This document shows, piece by piece, positions 1-11,212 of a DNA stretch of 64,000 nucleotides. Numbering within the stretch: position 1 is the stretch's first letter; each line of letters starts with the position of its first letter. The stretch spans positions 11,260,501-11,324,500 of the forward strand of contig CM076960.1 in assembly GCA_039566865.1 (NCBI GenBank), in the 5' to 3' direction. Under the pieces are notes generated by a model that saw only the letters and a program-made list of their open reading frames with translations, did not search any database and was not told the origin of the DNA. Source of the stretch: Aurelia coerulea. Taxonomy: Eukaryota; Cnidaria; Scyphozoa; Semaeostomeae; Ulmaridae. The translations under genes and the position numbers were made by a program.

Positions 1-715
1 GCTCTGAAAGAAGTTAATAGCAGAACTAAAGTTTTTCATGAATGATGAGTTTATTTCTCTTTATAATATAAATAGTAGCTACTAAGTTACTTTAATCCAC
101 ACTTTCTTTGTGGAAAATTTGTTTTCCTTGAGAATATTAACACCTAATTAATCGATGTTTGTTAATGCGGTAAAGCACACATGAGACTAAATGAAAGACT
201 AATGGCTATGGTATAGTTTGAAAGAATGGTAGCTGCATTACTAAAATAGTGCTCTGAAAGAAGTTGATAGCAGAACTAAAGTTTTAGAGAATGATGAGTT
301 TTATAGTCTTCATAATACAAATAGTAGCTACTAAGTTACGTTAATCCACACTTTCTTTGTGGTAAGTCTGTTTTCGTTTAGAAAATAAACATTTAATTAA
401 TCGATGCTTGTTAGTGCGGAAAAGCCAACATGAGACTAAAGAAAATGCTTATGGCTATAATGATAAGTGCAATACTCTGTAGAATATAAATTGTAGCTCC
501 TAATTTACGTTAATCCACACTTTTTATGTGGAAAATTTGTTTTCCTTGAGAATATAAACACTTTATTAATCGATGTTTGTTAATGCAGTAAAGCTGACAA
601 GAGACTAAGGAAAAAGCTAATGGCTATGGTAAAGTTTGTAAGAATGGTGGCTGCATCACTAAAATAGTGCTCTGAAAGAAGTTAATAGCAGAACTAAAGT
701 TTTAATGAATGTTAA

Positions 716-1410
716 AGGGTTTGTGCAAGGTTAAAAGCTTGCATTTGCACAAGCAAAAAAATCTAAAAATAGATCAAGCGAATCATCCAATGGCAGTATA
801 GTATTCAGGTCACGAGAAACTTTGCATGTGATCAGTTCGAGGAAAGGAAGAAACGAATATGGCGGACAATGAGAATCTCAGCTCGCCGCCACGAAAGAAT
901 TTGAAATGTGCCAAGAGACCTGGGATTATAAGAGGACTATAAAAGCCCCACCCATAGAATTAATTTGTTTGAAATCAAAGTTCTTACATTTATATTGTAA
1001 TTTGAGGCAGAGTGTGTCCCCAGCCATGGAGACTACTATTAAAGATGCAGACTTTCAAATATAGTATTGTGAAAATTCAATGAGAAGCAATACAATTTTA
1101 TTTTCACGGCCATGACAAATGATAAAGATCTCCATGCTTTACTTCTGCACAAGGAATCATTTGCTATTTCTATCCAATAATTGAGGGGACAGAAGTAGAG
1201 CAAAAAATGCGAGGAGGAGAGCAACAAATAGCAACAAGTAATAACAGGGTAGGGCGCCGAGTGGCACAGTGTGGGCCAATCTATTTTTCAAAACAACACA
1301 TCCAACACAACCCGGCAACCCATCATGTGATCACTTTCAGCGCGGAGTATTGCGCATGCCTAGATCGAAAGTTATTTTTAGATAGGCCAACTTAGCCTTG
1401 CACAAACCCT
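716..1410. mobile_element. Non-autonomous DNA transposon, TTAA target (Kolobok-like MITE)
   Basis: Termini are AGGGTTTGTGCAAGG at the left and its complement at the right. They are flanked by TTAA at 712-715 and 1411-1414. Removing the element plus one TTAA restores the ~250-bp unit (compare 460-480 and 5580-5600), so ends and target duplication are secure. TTAA followed by AGGG fits recalled Kolobok/T2 MITE termini; piggyBac usually starts CCC. Inside, an ATG at 859 opens a 27-residue ORF (859-942, starting MADNENLSSPP) that could be a relic first exon. No transposase was recognised. Confidence 0.8.
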
Positions 1411-3170
1411 TTAAGTGCAATACTCTTTACAAACTAAATTGTAGCTACAAAGTTGCTAAAATCTAGACTTTTTTTTGTTGAAAATTTGTTTTCCTTGAGA
1501 AAAGAAACATTTGATTAATCGATGTTTGTTAATGAGGTAAAACTAACATAAGATTTGAAAAGAATATTTGGGCTATTTTCAAGTTTATTAAAATGGTAGC
1601 TGCATCACTAATATAGTGCTCTGAAAGAAGTTAATAGCAGAAATAAAGTTTTCAAGAAAGATGACTCCAATACTCTTTACATTCCCAATTGTACCTACAA
1701 AGTTACTTTAATCTACACTTTTTATGTGGAAAATTTGTTTTCCTTGAGAAAATAAACACTTAAAGCGCCACTAAACGTTTGAGGAACTTTTCGTCATCTG
1801 ATAGAATGATGCCTGTAGAATCTGATAAAATTAAAATCTTTGATAAATTCGAATTCCTTCCGTGGAAACGGGGGCGATTTCTACGCAATTTCTGGTGTCA
1901 AGGACGGGTCATGCGGGGAACTGGGAAAGAATCTCCCTCTGATGTCATACCGGGAATGCACATTTCCTTTCAATCAGGGAAAGCCGCACTGAACGACACG
2001 AGAGCGCAGGGCGTCGTCGAAGCCAACGAAGAAGATTGCTTTTACTTTGGAATTACTTATTAGTAATATTTCTACTTTAACTGATACTTCAATCAAATTT
2101 TTTACAGACGACTAGGACATGGAGATAGCAGGAGAAGAGCTTCTAGAAGCCGTCGTTGAGCTTCGTGACTGGCAAGAAGAGGCATAGGCCTACTAGCGTT
2201 CTGTTATGATGATGGCGGACCGATTGAGACAAACCATTTGCTGACTTGCTGTTGTCTCCAATCTTCAATAATTTCTTCGAGTTTGCAGTCGAGAGCCTTC
2301 AAAAATAGCTGATCGTAGCTAACAATTGCTGAGGTTTGTTTGTTTTACTTTCCTAATGAAAATTTTCAAGATTGTGGTGTTTTATGAATCAGCAATCCAT
2401 GCACTGCAATTGTCAAATGATTCATGACATGACCAAACTGGCATATTTTTCCCTATTTGCCCCAGCATCAGGCTACCCGATGACATTTGCACACCAGGGG
2501 AAGTGACTAGCTGATGAAAGAGTGGTAGTAAATGTTCTTGTGAATATATCTCATTGAAAACATGAGCATTTCCACAATCAATCATCAGAACCTAGTGTTT
2601 TGTATACATAAAGAGTCAAATTTGCCCTTCCTTGAACGAAAATTGTCAGAAAGTGTACCCTTGCTTGAGCAAGAATGCCAAAAATTAAACGCTTGGCTGT
2701 ACTAGGAATCCTAAAAAATATATCTAGGGGCCCTAAGGTACCTTTAGTAGCGAAGAACCTCACCCCCTCCATGATGAAAACCCTCAAGATTGCTTGCTTT
2801 AGTTTCATAACGATGGCTGTTCATTTTCTTTCAGCCAGTCAGGTTATTGTGAAAAGTGTAAGACCATTTTCTTCCCTTTTGCAGGTGAGTCTGAAGAAAA
2901 CAAAAGTCAATATGTCTGAAGCTGAAACAATGTCAATTGCTGTCCACGTAACTGGTTCCTACTCATTATTGGCTGCTCATTCAGAATTATTGAACTGGAC
3001 AAACTAGCCCTGGATGTTTTATGGACTACCTTTCGCATAGATTACTTATACTGATGTGACATTGATAACATATAGTGCACAGTTTACAATTCCCTGAAAA
3101 TGATGCAGATGTATTTTTGGAACCAAAATGATCCAAAAAATTATGTTGCATAAATCCAATAATGTGTCTT

Positions 3171-3258
3171 TTCCAAAAGTTTCTTAATTTTTTGGGGATC
3201 TGAGAGTTGAGTTTCTTATGGGCCATTGCTGTTTCTCACATAAGAAAAATACGTGTAT
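3171..3258. mobile_element. Right-end fragment of the TA-MITE family
   Basis: This stretch shares GATCTGAGAGTTGAGTTTCT and a terminal AAAAATACGTG followed by TA with the full copy at 4424-4796. The left part of the MITE is not present. Confidence 0.6.
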
Positions 3259-3799
3259 TTGAATAGTAAAGAAATTACCATGGACAAAATCAGCTAAGCT
3301 TGGCTTACCACTTCAAGTCATGTAGCCATACTCTTGGGTTTCTTTGTATTATAGTGCTTTCTGAATTCACGGCACAAGTTTTCATGCCACAAAATATTTT
3401 AAAGTAATCAAAAGATGTTTCATTATAACACTGATCATTTGACTTGAAGTGGGTGTAAACAAACCTTTGCTGATCTTGTAAGGTTTGCAAAGATAGGAAA
3501 ACAAATAACCCCAAGCATTGGTCTGAAGTATGAACAACGTGTGTACTGTTTCATTTTAATCTCTTAAATAGTAAATATTCACAGTATGATTATTAAGTTT
3601 TCTTAAAAACCAGTTAAACATTGCATGTGCATCAAAAAGACAAAGTCAAGTACAGTAGCTTGTAGTGGTGGTAAAGTGTCTTTTCTTCTTTTTTCCACAG
3701 AGGAAACTGGTGCCAATAGTGATAAATTCCACAGCTCCTTGCCTAAGGGGGGCTGACCAAAATATTTATTGATAATGAACATTTTGCCCAATTTAAATA

Positions 3800-3954
3800 G
3801 GCGATTGCGCTAAAGACGGTGGCGAGGAATTTTTTACCAAGATGCACTGCGTTCTTTAAACGAAATCATATAGAATGGCTCAAGAGTCTTAATTAGAACG
3901 CAATGCGTCTTGGTAAAAAATTCCTCGCCGCCATCTTTAGCGCAATCGTCCATT
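3800..3954. mobile_element. 155-bp hairpin (foldback MITE)
   Basis: Two ~57-bp arms, 3802-3858 and 3897-3953, are near-perfect reverse complements (each contains GGTAAAAAATTCCTCGCC or its complement). They are separated by ~38 bp. No convincing target duplication was identified. The form is that of a short foldback MITE. Confidence 0.7.
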
Positions 3955-4423
3955 GGCTTTTTTGCCTGAATATGGCAGATTTTACACATTTTCCAGTGTT
4001 AGGGCTGGTTGTGATATCCCTCTTGCTCATGCGCTTATGTCATCAAAGACATGCTACTGTTCCTGTCTGGAGTATGGGTCAAATCCTAGAAAAAAATAAA
4101 TTTGAGAATTGCATTGTTGCCACTTTTAAGTGTTCAAAATGAGTGTCCAAAATTTTACAGTGAAGAAGAGGGCTTCTTGATGCATCCAACAATATATGTT
4201 GCCCTGCTGTTGATCCTTTTTGGGAGCAGCATAACATCTTCAAGAGGTTCAAAAAGGGGGAAATTTGTGAGCTTCTTTGAAGAGTTTTCAAGCAGTCAAA
4301 GAAAACAAATGATGTGCCTGAATCCTGAATCTTCTCATAAACATACTGAAATGAAATTTAACTCATCATACCAAACGCATGATAAACTCAATATTCAAGG
4401 CCTATTCTATGGCTAGCTAATTA

Positions 4424-4796
4424 CACATATTTTTTTTATAAGAAACTAAGAATTTGGGCCAGTACTGAAATTTTTAATAAAATTATCACAGTTTGAGTAC
4501 TCAGAGTTTCTTACGAGTTTCTTAGAGGTTCCATTACAACTTTCATGTTCACTACCTGTGCCCTCGTGAACATTTCAAATCAATGATTTTTTATTCTTTC
4601 CAATGTTTAGACATGCCTCAAGTACCTTACGAGTAATATGATACAGGAAACAAGTGAAAGTAAAGAAATGTCAAGGATTTCCTTTCTCAAAGTAAATAGT
4701 TTCTTAACTTATCTTCTCCCAGTACTGGAGTTTCTTAATTTTTTGGCGATCTGAGAGTTGAGTTTCTTATAGGCAATTTTTATAAAAAAATACGTG
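4424..4796. mobile_element. 373-bp MITE with TA duplication (Tc1/mariner-like)
   Basis: Ends read CACATATTTTTTTTATAAGA and the complement of CACGTATTTTTTTATA. TA lies on each side, at 4422-4423 and 4797-4798. The inside has repeated AGTTTCTTACGAGTTTCTTA-like blocks. The same family occurs at 25227-26162 and 59912-60298. The last has an exact empty site, which supports the TA duplication. No coding sequence. Confidence 0.75.
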
Positions 4797-5725
4797 TAAA
4801 GTCACGCACTGTACCTTTCTTATTGCTTCTTTTTTAACCAACTTCCATTTCTTCTCGAATGGTTTTGCATATCATTAGGACGACAGGAACTCCAAAATAT
4901 TGAAAGTGAACGATATTTGCTCCCAAGAACGAAAACTTTATCCGGAACAACGTAGGTCAAACATGTGTCAGTAGGCCTATGGCCTAAACATGCTATTGTA
5001 CTTGTACGACCGAAGCCTTTCTGGCTGGTTCCAGACTGTCGTATATCTTTGCTATGCTGCAGTGCAGGTCTTCATCATGATGAAATGGAATTGGAGGAGA
5101 AAGTGCTGATCCTTCGAATTACCTGCAACCGTTTATCTGGCACGAAATTGCTAGTGCTGTATGTAAAGCGACAAATCCACTGCAGCGTGGTCACTGTCAC
5201 TTCAATGTGTACTCTCGCTTTGCATTCCCGGTATGACGTCAAGACCTCTCGGTCCAGACCTCTTCATGGAATGATTTTACGCGAACCTGACACCAAAATT
5301 TGCCAAAAATTGGCACTTAGAAAAGCCATAGAAAAAGAACGTAACGTCATATCGAAAAATTGTTTTCGGTTTCAAGCCATGAAAACTAAACTCTATCAGA
5401 TAACAAAAAGTTCCCCAAAGGTTTAGTGGCACTTTAATCGAACGATGTTTGTTTATGCAGCAAAGCTTGCATGAGAGTAAAGAGAATACTAATGACCATG
5501 GTAAAGTTTAAAAAAAATGGTGGCTGCATCACTTAAATAGTACTCTGAAAGAAGTTATTAGCAGAACTAAAGTTTTAAAGAATGATGAGTGCAATTCTAT
5601 TCATAATGTGAATAGTAGCTACTAAGGTACTTAAATCTACACTTTTTATGTGGAAAATTAGTTTTCCTTGAGAAAAGAAACATTTAATCGAACGATGTTT
5701 GTTAATGCGGTAAAGCCAACATAAG

Positions 5726-6044
5726 ACTAAAGAATCTCTCTGTATAAATCGGGATCTCTCTGTATAAAGAGATCCTATACCACACATATTTCTGCCCCAG
5801 TCCTCGCAGCCTTCTCATAATTTTCACCATGTAGCTTCTTTGATTCTCTCTCAAAACAAACACCAGTACACACGAGAACAATAAACTTGATACCGAAGGA
5901 AACACATTCCAGAAAATATAACAAAATACCAACCAATCTGGGAAAAGCTTTGGTGAAACCCCCTCCTCCCATTGCGAGCCAAAATACTGTAAAACATTCA
6001 TACAACATTAACAAAAGGTTCTGTTAATGTGGTGATCCTAAACT
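5726..6044. other. Unassigned
   Basis: It starts with a short direct repeat of ATCTCTCTGTATAAA. Otherwise nothing was recognised; overlapping minus-strand frames are hydrophobic but match no known family. Confidence 0.4.
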
Positions 6045-6345
6045 TCAACAGACTCTGCCCCAGTCCTCGAGAGCAGTAAGAACATGCTGAGGAGTAGCCG
6101 GTTGGTAATACCTCTTATATTTCTTACTTAACTTTATTATCGTTTCTTCAAACAGATTTCTAGAATTTTCTTTCAACATGTTTTTATGGTAGGAGGACCT
6201 GGTTTTTCTGATGGCAGTATTTACCTCATTCCGTTTCCGTTTATATTTTGAGATGTCATGCTCGTCCTTCGTTCTTCTAGATTTTCGAAGCAGCTTATAT
6301 CGAATGTAAATTTCGCAACTTTGCTTTTGTGGGTCTGATGAAACT
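6045..6345 (-). pseudogene. LINE ORF2 fragment, linker between endonuclease and RT
   Basis: A minus-strand frame reads through the basic, Tyr/Arg-rich region that joins endonuclease and reverse transcriptase in CR1/L2-type LINEs. It includes IRYKLLRKSRRTKDEHD and then KYKRKRNEVNTAIRKTRSSY, and stops at 6045-6047. The order of charged blocks matches the same region of the LINE at 48600-48800 in this window. Neither the endonuclease nor the RT core is present on either side, so this is an isolated relic. Confidence 0.55.
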
Positions 6346-7309
6346 AAGAAGCCCGAATTATTGCAAAAGTGGGTTGAACTGCATGCCTGTTGCTCAGAAA
6401 AAGCGACAATTCTCGCGGACTTTTATGAGATATCGTCTATTAGATCCTATGGCTGTTAAGCTCGTGCCATTACAGTTAAATCAGTTACAGTTGGCGCAAG
6501 TACAAAGAATGAATTTGTATCATGTCTCTACCAGGTATGAAAAAATCTCAAAAAAATCTTTATGGTATTCTATTAGGTGTTCACAGACGAGTATTTTCCT
6601 CTTTGGAATATTAGTTGCAGATATTATCATTGTAAGTAAGGTCTTTCTGTAGCAGCACCTGGAAATCACGGGAAATTCTATTCTGGGAGTGTCGTTTTCT
6701 AAATTTGTACTTTGAATGATTCATTGTCAATTTTGTGCCATTGCATTTATCTATTTTTGTATTTGCTATCCGTTTGCTGTTCGTTTTCTGAATCAAACTT
6801 TAAGAGTGTATTTTCAAAGAACAACAAAGATTTCGATAAAGACCTGTTTAATACCACCTATTTCCTGGTTTTTGAGTGTTGGAGAGGGTATTTCCTAGTA
6901 TATTTCTCTTTATCCAAGTCGTGATGTGAACATCCTCCGTAATCTGCATGTGTAGTCAGCGTCATTCCAACTTTTAATATTGTTTTACTTTAATTAGAGA
7001 CCATGACCATGTTTGCTTGGTATGGCAAGAAGTAAAGATCAAGGAAAGAAGCATTACCAAGATACTTAAGAACACTGGGTGTGATCTGCTATCATGGCAA
7101 ATGAACCAGGAAACAAGATCAATCCTAAGAAAAAGACACATAATAGTGATAATGATGACAATGAAAGAGAGGAGGCAACTAAACTAAATCCTGCAAGAGA
7201 TAGCAAACCCACGATCATGGGATAAAAGAAAAAAAAGGGAGTAACTGACTCGACGATTGATTATAATTGGCCGTAATGTGGTTGATCCTACAGTACTGAA
7301 AAAAGTCAC
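6346..7309. other. Unassigned
   Basis: No gene or repeat was recognised. Short ORFs here are AT-rich and look random. Confidence 0.35.
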
Positions 7310-7545
7310 GTTATACTCAATGATACACGCAAGGTACTCATGATGCCTCACCACTACCAACATAAAGGGAATATCCCTTCGGCACTGAACATCCCCCGCG
7401 GTACTCAAGATTTCCCCCTATGCTACTCAATTATATTCGACCACAGCATTGACCATCCCCTATGGTACTCACAGGTGCCCCCCCCCCCCCCCAGAAGTAC
7501 TGAACATCCCCCACGACACTGCACAAGTATTCCATGTGGGTGAAC
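7310..7545. repeat. Decayed short repeat with a C-tract
   Basis: Variants of GGTACTC and CACTGAACATCCCCC recur about every 20-50 bp. A long run of C lies near 7478-7493. It looks like a decayed minisatellite with no clean period. Confidence 0.4.
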
Positions 7546-7564
7546 TCTTCGCACATATGTCGCA

Positions 7565-7945
7565 TCAAAGTCCTATGTTTTGAAGAATATATTCCAAAGA
7601 TTCGTAGAATTCATGATTTTTTAATTCTGACGTACAAAATGAGTTTTCAAAAAGATACGCTATTAATGTCATTGGGTAGGAAAGGCACTGAAACAAGTTT
7701 TCATGTTCGTTAATCCATAAATATTGGAAGCTAATGATATTTTCATACAGTTTTCTGTTCAGATGAGAGTTCTCTTTCTTGCAACTTAAAGTGATTATAG
7801 ACAAACACTTAATCAGACAACAAGATTTAATGTCTGAAATGTCAAGGGCGCATTTGAAGAAACGTTTTTGTCTTGCATCAGCATAGAAGATATTTGACTT
7901 TATTGCATATATGCTAATAATGTCAGAAGTTTCGTTCTTGTTCAT
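7565..7945 (-). CDS. Unrecognised 126-codon ORF
   Basis: An ATG-started ORF of 126 codons, rich in Ile, Asn, Ser and Lys, with several Cys. I recognise no domain. Composition is close to that expected from AT-rich noncoding DNA. It sits just downstream (minus sense) of the terminal exon at 8013-8132, but that exon ends in a stop, so they are not one reading frame. It may be chance. Confidence 0.15.
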   Translation of the reverse strand: MNKNETSDIISIYAIKSNIFYADARQKRFFKCALDISDIKSCCLIKCLSIITLSCKKENSHLNRKLYENIISFQYLWINEHENLFQCLSYPMTLIAYLFENSFCTSELKNHEFYESLEYILQNIGL

Positions 7946-8012
7946 GAAGGAAAGTACAGTGATGCTTCAAATTTGCTGCCATTTGTATTGATAGTGTCCA
8001 CGTGTAGCGATA

Positions 8013-8132
8013 TCACATGCACATGTTTAGCATCTTCTCAGCCTCATCAAATTCTTTGCTGAGGTTAGCCATAACAACAGGTTTGTCTTTCTCGAATGAC
8101 AGTCTGTGATCAAACAGCAGTTTCTGTGTAGC
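8013..8132 (-). CDS. Putative last coding exon of an unidentified host gene
   Basis: On the minus strand the sequence runs from a branch-point-like TACTAATC through a pyrimidine tract and CAG into exactly 40 codons ending in TGA. The exon begins in phase 0 (ATQKLLFDHRLSF...) and ends ...EKMLNMCM. The charged, helix-prone composition and good splice-acceptor context are unlike the surrounding noncoding DNA. I did not find upstream exons to the right, and I do not recognise the protein. It could be a real terminal exon beyond a large, transposon-filled intron, or a stranded relic. Confidence 0.45.
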   Translation of the reverse strand, partial: ATQKLLFDHRLSFEKDKPVVMANLSKEFDEAEKMLNMCM

Positions 8133-8800
8133 CTGCGAAAAAAATTCAATGGATTAGTAAGAAGCTTTCCTTTTCTTTAACTACCTGGATCATCGACCAC
8201 ACCGGCTTAGGCTTAAATAGCTAAAATGGTGTCATCTCCCAATGGAGAACATCACTGCTCAAAATTCCTTTTAATAGAGGTGCAACTATGAGGATACTAC
8301 CAAAGTATGCATAGGTTTACCATTATACAAAGTAGCTGTTCCAACCACAATTCTGGCCTTAAATGTTGAGAATATTCGGCAGATTGCTAAATTTTCCATT
8401 TAGCGACCCCCTGCTCCCCCAATTCAATGTTGTTTGTGGAGATACTGTAAAATCTGATAACTGCAATAATGACTAATCATCACAAAAAATTAACATTGAG
8501 ATGGGGGGAGGGGGTAAAGTGAACCTGTTGACAGAATTTTGGTACTGAGGTCTAAAAAGTGGGGAAAGTCGCTTTTTTCTCCTTATGTCCAGGATTGCTT
8601 GAGGGGAGATTTTTTTTTTAAGTCAATGGGATCAACTCAAGTTTGCATATATTATCCATTTTTGACCCGCAGAATTCAAATCTGGGAGCGAAATTAACAT
8701 ACAATGTCACGATTTGCAGTTGTGACGTCACAATTTAGTTTACCAGGCCATGGCGAAGGAGAAGTTGCACATTATGCCTCTTTGGAGCTAGGAAATTGTG
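8133..8800. other. Unassigned (intron-like)
   Basis: Nothing recognised. If the exon at 8013-8132 is real, this would be intron on the minus strand. Confidence 0.3.
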
Positions 8801-8809
8801 TTAGGTGGT

Positions 8810-9911
8810 CAACCTCGTCCTCAGGGCCTTTTGTCATATTGGGACGGAGACGAAAAGGCCCTGGGATCGGCTGGTCACATAAGCAATCTGATTGGCTATT
8901 GCTTTTCACATGAATTATGTTCAATTCAATTCAACGCGTAACCACTTTCATGTTGTTATAATTGTTTATGTCCCCTTTGAAGAATGGAAATAAACTCGAT
9001 AAAGATCCATATAATATATTCCAGAAGTTTGCGCTAATTTGCTTTATCCTGAGAAATCAAGGCCACATGCATGAATTTCATGGCTACGTAACTAAGCAGT
9101 AACTAAGCTCAGAACAATAGGGGGCTTATCCCATGTTAGAATAACAAGCTGAATACCTTCGGGAAAGCGGAATTAGGCAGAACCACTGGTAGGCGGAACT
9201 GAATAACCTCAGAAATAATCGTAGACATTCTCGAATTTGAAGCTGGTTTAGATTGGTACTTTCCTTGGATTTTGTTCATGCAGTCCGTGAATGTAAAGTC
9301 ACTTCTACCAAAGTTCTAAGTGATATACTGTAAATGTAATTCGTTTTGTAGATTATGTGAAAGTGTGACCACATCAAAGCGAATGAAAAATATATCTAGT
9401 CAAATTGAAAGAGAAAAGCTTCAGGAACAAATACGCCAACAACTTGCAGAATATCTGTTTTTCGACAGCACAATGTTGCTTGTAGACTTCGATGGGACAA
9501 CTGGCACAGGATCGGGGAGCAACTGGCACAGGACGGAATTTCCATACCTAGTTGGCAAACTGGCGAATCACATTGGAGCCATTCGATAAGACATTGAAAA
9601 GCAGTGAAAGACACTTCACCAGCTTTCGAATTGCGAAAGACTTGATAAGTCGATGAAAACCAGTCGCAAATCTTTGAAAGAGTGACAGAAGCCTGAGCCC
9701 TCAGCTTGTTTGGTTTTGGTCACTCAACTCCACTGAAACTGCAACACGTGCGCAGCAGCCATAGCCTGACGTAAAATTGCTGCATACATGATGATTTCTA
9801 TAATTTATGACACCAACGGAGAGAGGGTATTTTGATGGTCATGTGAGAAGCCGATCCCTGGGCCTTTTCGTCTCGGTGCCAATATGACAAAAGGCCCCGG
9901 GGACGAGGTTG
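8810..9911. mobile_element. 1.1-kb element with CAACCTCG ends, end hairpins and ~9-bp duplication
   Basis: The ends are CAACCTCGTCC and its complement, within inverted repeats of about 70 bp (8810-8881 and 9841-9911). Flanks TTAGGTGGT (8801-8809) and CTAGATGGT (9912-9920) match 7 of 9, as an aged 9-bp target duplication. Each end folds on itself: CAGGGCCTTTT pairs with AAAAGGCCCTG at the left, and GGGCCTTTT with AAAAGGCCC at the right. The 953-bp element at 15116-16068 has the same layout. The interior has an 89-codon ORF at 9320-9589 with no known domain. A Mutator-like origin is possible; no transposase is seen. Confidence 0.7.
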
Positions 9912-9920
9912 CTAGATGGT

Positions 9921-10954
9921 TTGTGTTTGCATTTTATCGCTGTCTGATTAATTGCCACTCAAGTGGCTATCATAAACTGCATAAAATTGGCAAAATAGAC
10001 AACGCATTGATCGTTTCAAGCTAAAATAAGGTACTTCCCCTATTTGTTAAGTTTCTTGATTTTCTTTGCGCCTCACTCTATTTATGGAGGCTTTGTCTCG
10101 CATGAGGGTGTGGAACGTTTGTTGACAATAGATAGAACGTCTGCAGGGTCTTTCTACGAATTTTACGGAAAGCTGAATGGAATAAGACGCTTTGGCACTT
10201 TTTGAGACTGAAGTATGGCAACGCTTGAATTCTCTCCAGGCTAAGAAAAGGGATGTGCCATGCCATTGTGACTATTCATTAATGGTTGTTAGAGCTTTTT
10301 TTCCAGATCGCTAGAAGTTTTCTCTAATGCAAACATTGTTGAAAGCCTCAAAGCTTCTGACTGTTTATCTGGAATGTTTACTTCATTGAGGCGGGAGACG
10401 TTCAGTTTTATCCAAAAATGTTTCCCAACGGGTAACGCAAGGGTAACGAAACGAGTAACGAAAATTGTTATGAGGTTCAGTACTGATTTTCAACGGGTAA
10501 CAACGGGAAACACGCTACTTCTTAAAACTAGATATAGCATCAGTCAGCGAGTGCTGCCGATTAGTATTTGTACCAAATGCGATTGTAGCGAGGTCAATTT
10601 TATAGAAATTTATCGAATATTGTGCTTGGAATTTTGCAGTTAGGTAATGGTTCAAGGGGTAAATGATTTAGAATATTGAGTTACTCTCCTCCGCCGGTTT
10701 CTAGTTCTGTAGTCCTAGCTCTTGGTTCCGTAGTTCTGTAGTCAATGGTTTCGTGGTCCGTAATATTGAGTTCTGCATTGTCAGGAATAAACCGTTGTCG
10801 TGCATTGACGTAGGTAGGAAGAACTCATTATCTTTTGTTGGAAAACTTTTGTTATTGTTTGTTGGATAAATGCTAACCAGCCGCGAGCTCGCGAGCCCGC
10901 ACGCCGCGAACCGCAGTCGTGAGCTAGCCACATGGTGGCCCCTGATGATATGAC
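9921..10954. other. Unassigned
   Basis: No gene recognised. There are small direct repeats of AACGGGTAAC near 10430-10510, a CTGTAGT-type repeat near 10700-10745, and a GC-rich near-palindrome (CCGCGAGCTCGCGAG) near 10880. Confidence 0.35.
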
Positions 10955-11212
10955 GTGATATAATTATTTATACACAAAACTACTCTTCAGCAGTCAGCTT
11001 GAATACAACAAATACATTGGTTAAATAACAAACGATCAAAATAGAAAAAAATCTAAGATGCTGTTCTTCCAGGGGTTTGTGTTTTTAAAGTGATATTTTC
11101 AATCAACTCTTCAAATACTCCTTTAGTTCTTTTTTAAAGCGAATAATAGTTGAGAGTTCTCTAATATCAACTGGAATATCGTTGTAACGCTGTTTGAACA
11201 TTCATTCAGCGA
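10955..11212 (-). pseudogene. 5'-truncated LINE 3' end (second LINE family)
   Basis: The minus strand encodes the last ~35 residues of a LINE ORF2, including YNDIPVDIRELSTIIRFKK, with a stop at 11103-11105. This parallels SWNDTPAEIRELPALDRFKK in the LINE at 20848-21995. The 3' UTR that follows (CTGGAAGAACAGCA and a TGTATAAATAATTA-type end) matches that copy as well. Only the 3' end was integrated. Confidence 0.7.

Larger units (their letters stand above)
1764..5433. mobile_element. 3.7-kb DNA transposon with TTAA duplication and long degenerate TIRs
   Basis: Ends are AGCGCCACTAAACG and the complement of AGTGCCACTAAACC, flanked by TTAA at 1760-1763 and 5434-5437. The sibling repeat unit at 5660-5700 shows the uninterrupted site. 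Inverted similarity extends about 230 bp inward from each end, including a shared GTCATACCGGGAATGCA block near 1945-1965 and 5225-5245. The interior holds a TA-MITE (4424-4796), a MITE scrap (3171-3258), a 155-bp hairpin (3800-3954) and several ORFs under 155 codons with no recognisable transposase. It is probably non-autonomous or decayed. TTAA-AG suggests Kolobok; this is inference. Confidence 0.8.
1..5725. repeat. Tandem array of ~250-bp repeats, split by two TTAA insertions
   Basis: Degenerate head-to-tail units begin at 1, 251, 669, 1618 and 5542, each opening with a CTCTGAAAGAAGTTAATAGC-like block. A unit shortened at its start begins near 464. Inner landmarks recur in order: TAGTAGCTACTAAGTTAC, a CACACTTT-TGTGGAAAATTTG block, and ATCGATGTTTGTTAATG. 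Unit 4 is interrupted at 712-1414 and unit 5 at 1760-5437 by the two elements listed next. The array ends near 5725. No coding capacity is seen. Its function is unknown; it may be a local satellite or part of a larger element. Confidence 0.85.

Noticed and set aside
1039..1395. Two opposed ORFs of ~62 codons inside the 695-bp TTAA element
   Set aside because: They overlap each other, have no domain and lie in a MITE; they look like chance frames.
1779..2063. 94-codon ORF as a transposase start
   Set aside because: It lies in the degenerate inverted terminal region; the mirrored end carries a different frame, so it is not a conserved protein.
5702..6014. Hydrophobic minus-strand ORFs as a membrane protein or receptor piece
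   Set aside because: Two overlapping frames look equally hydrophobic, which points to T-rich composition, and no family motif is present.
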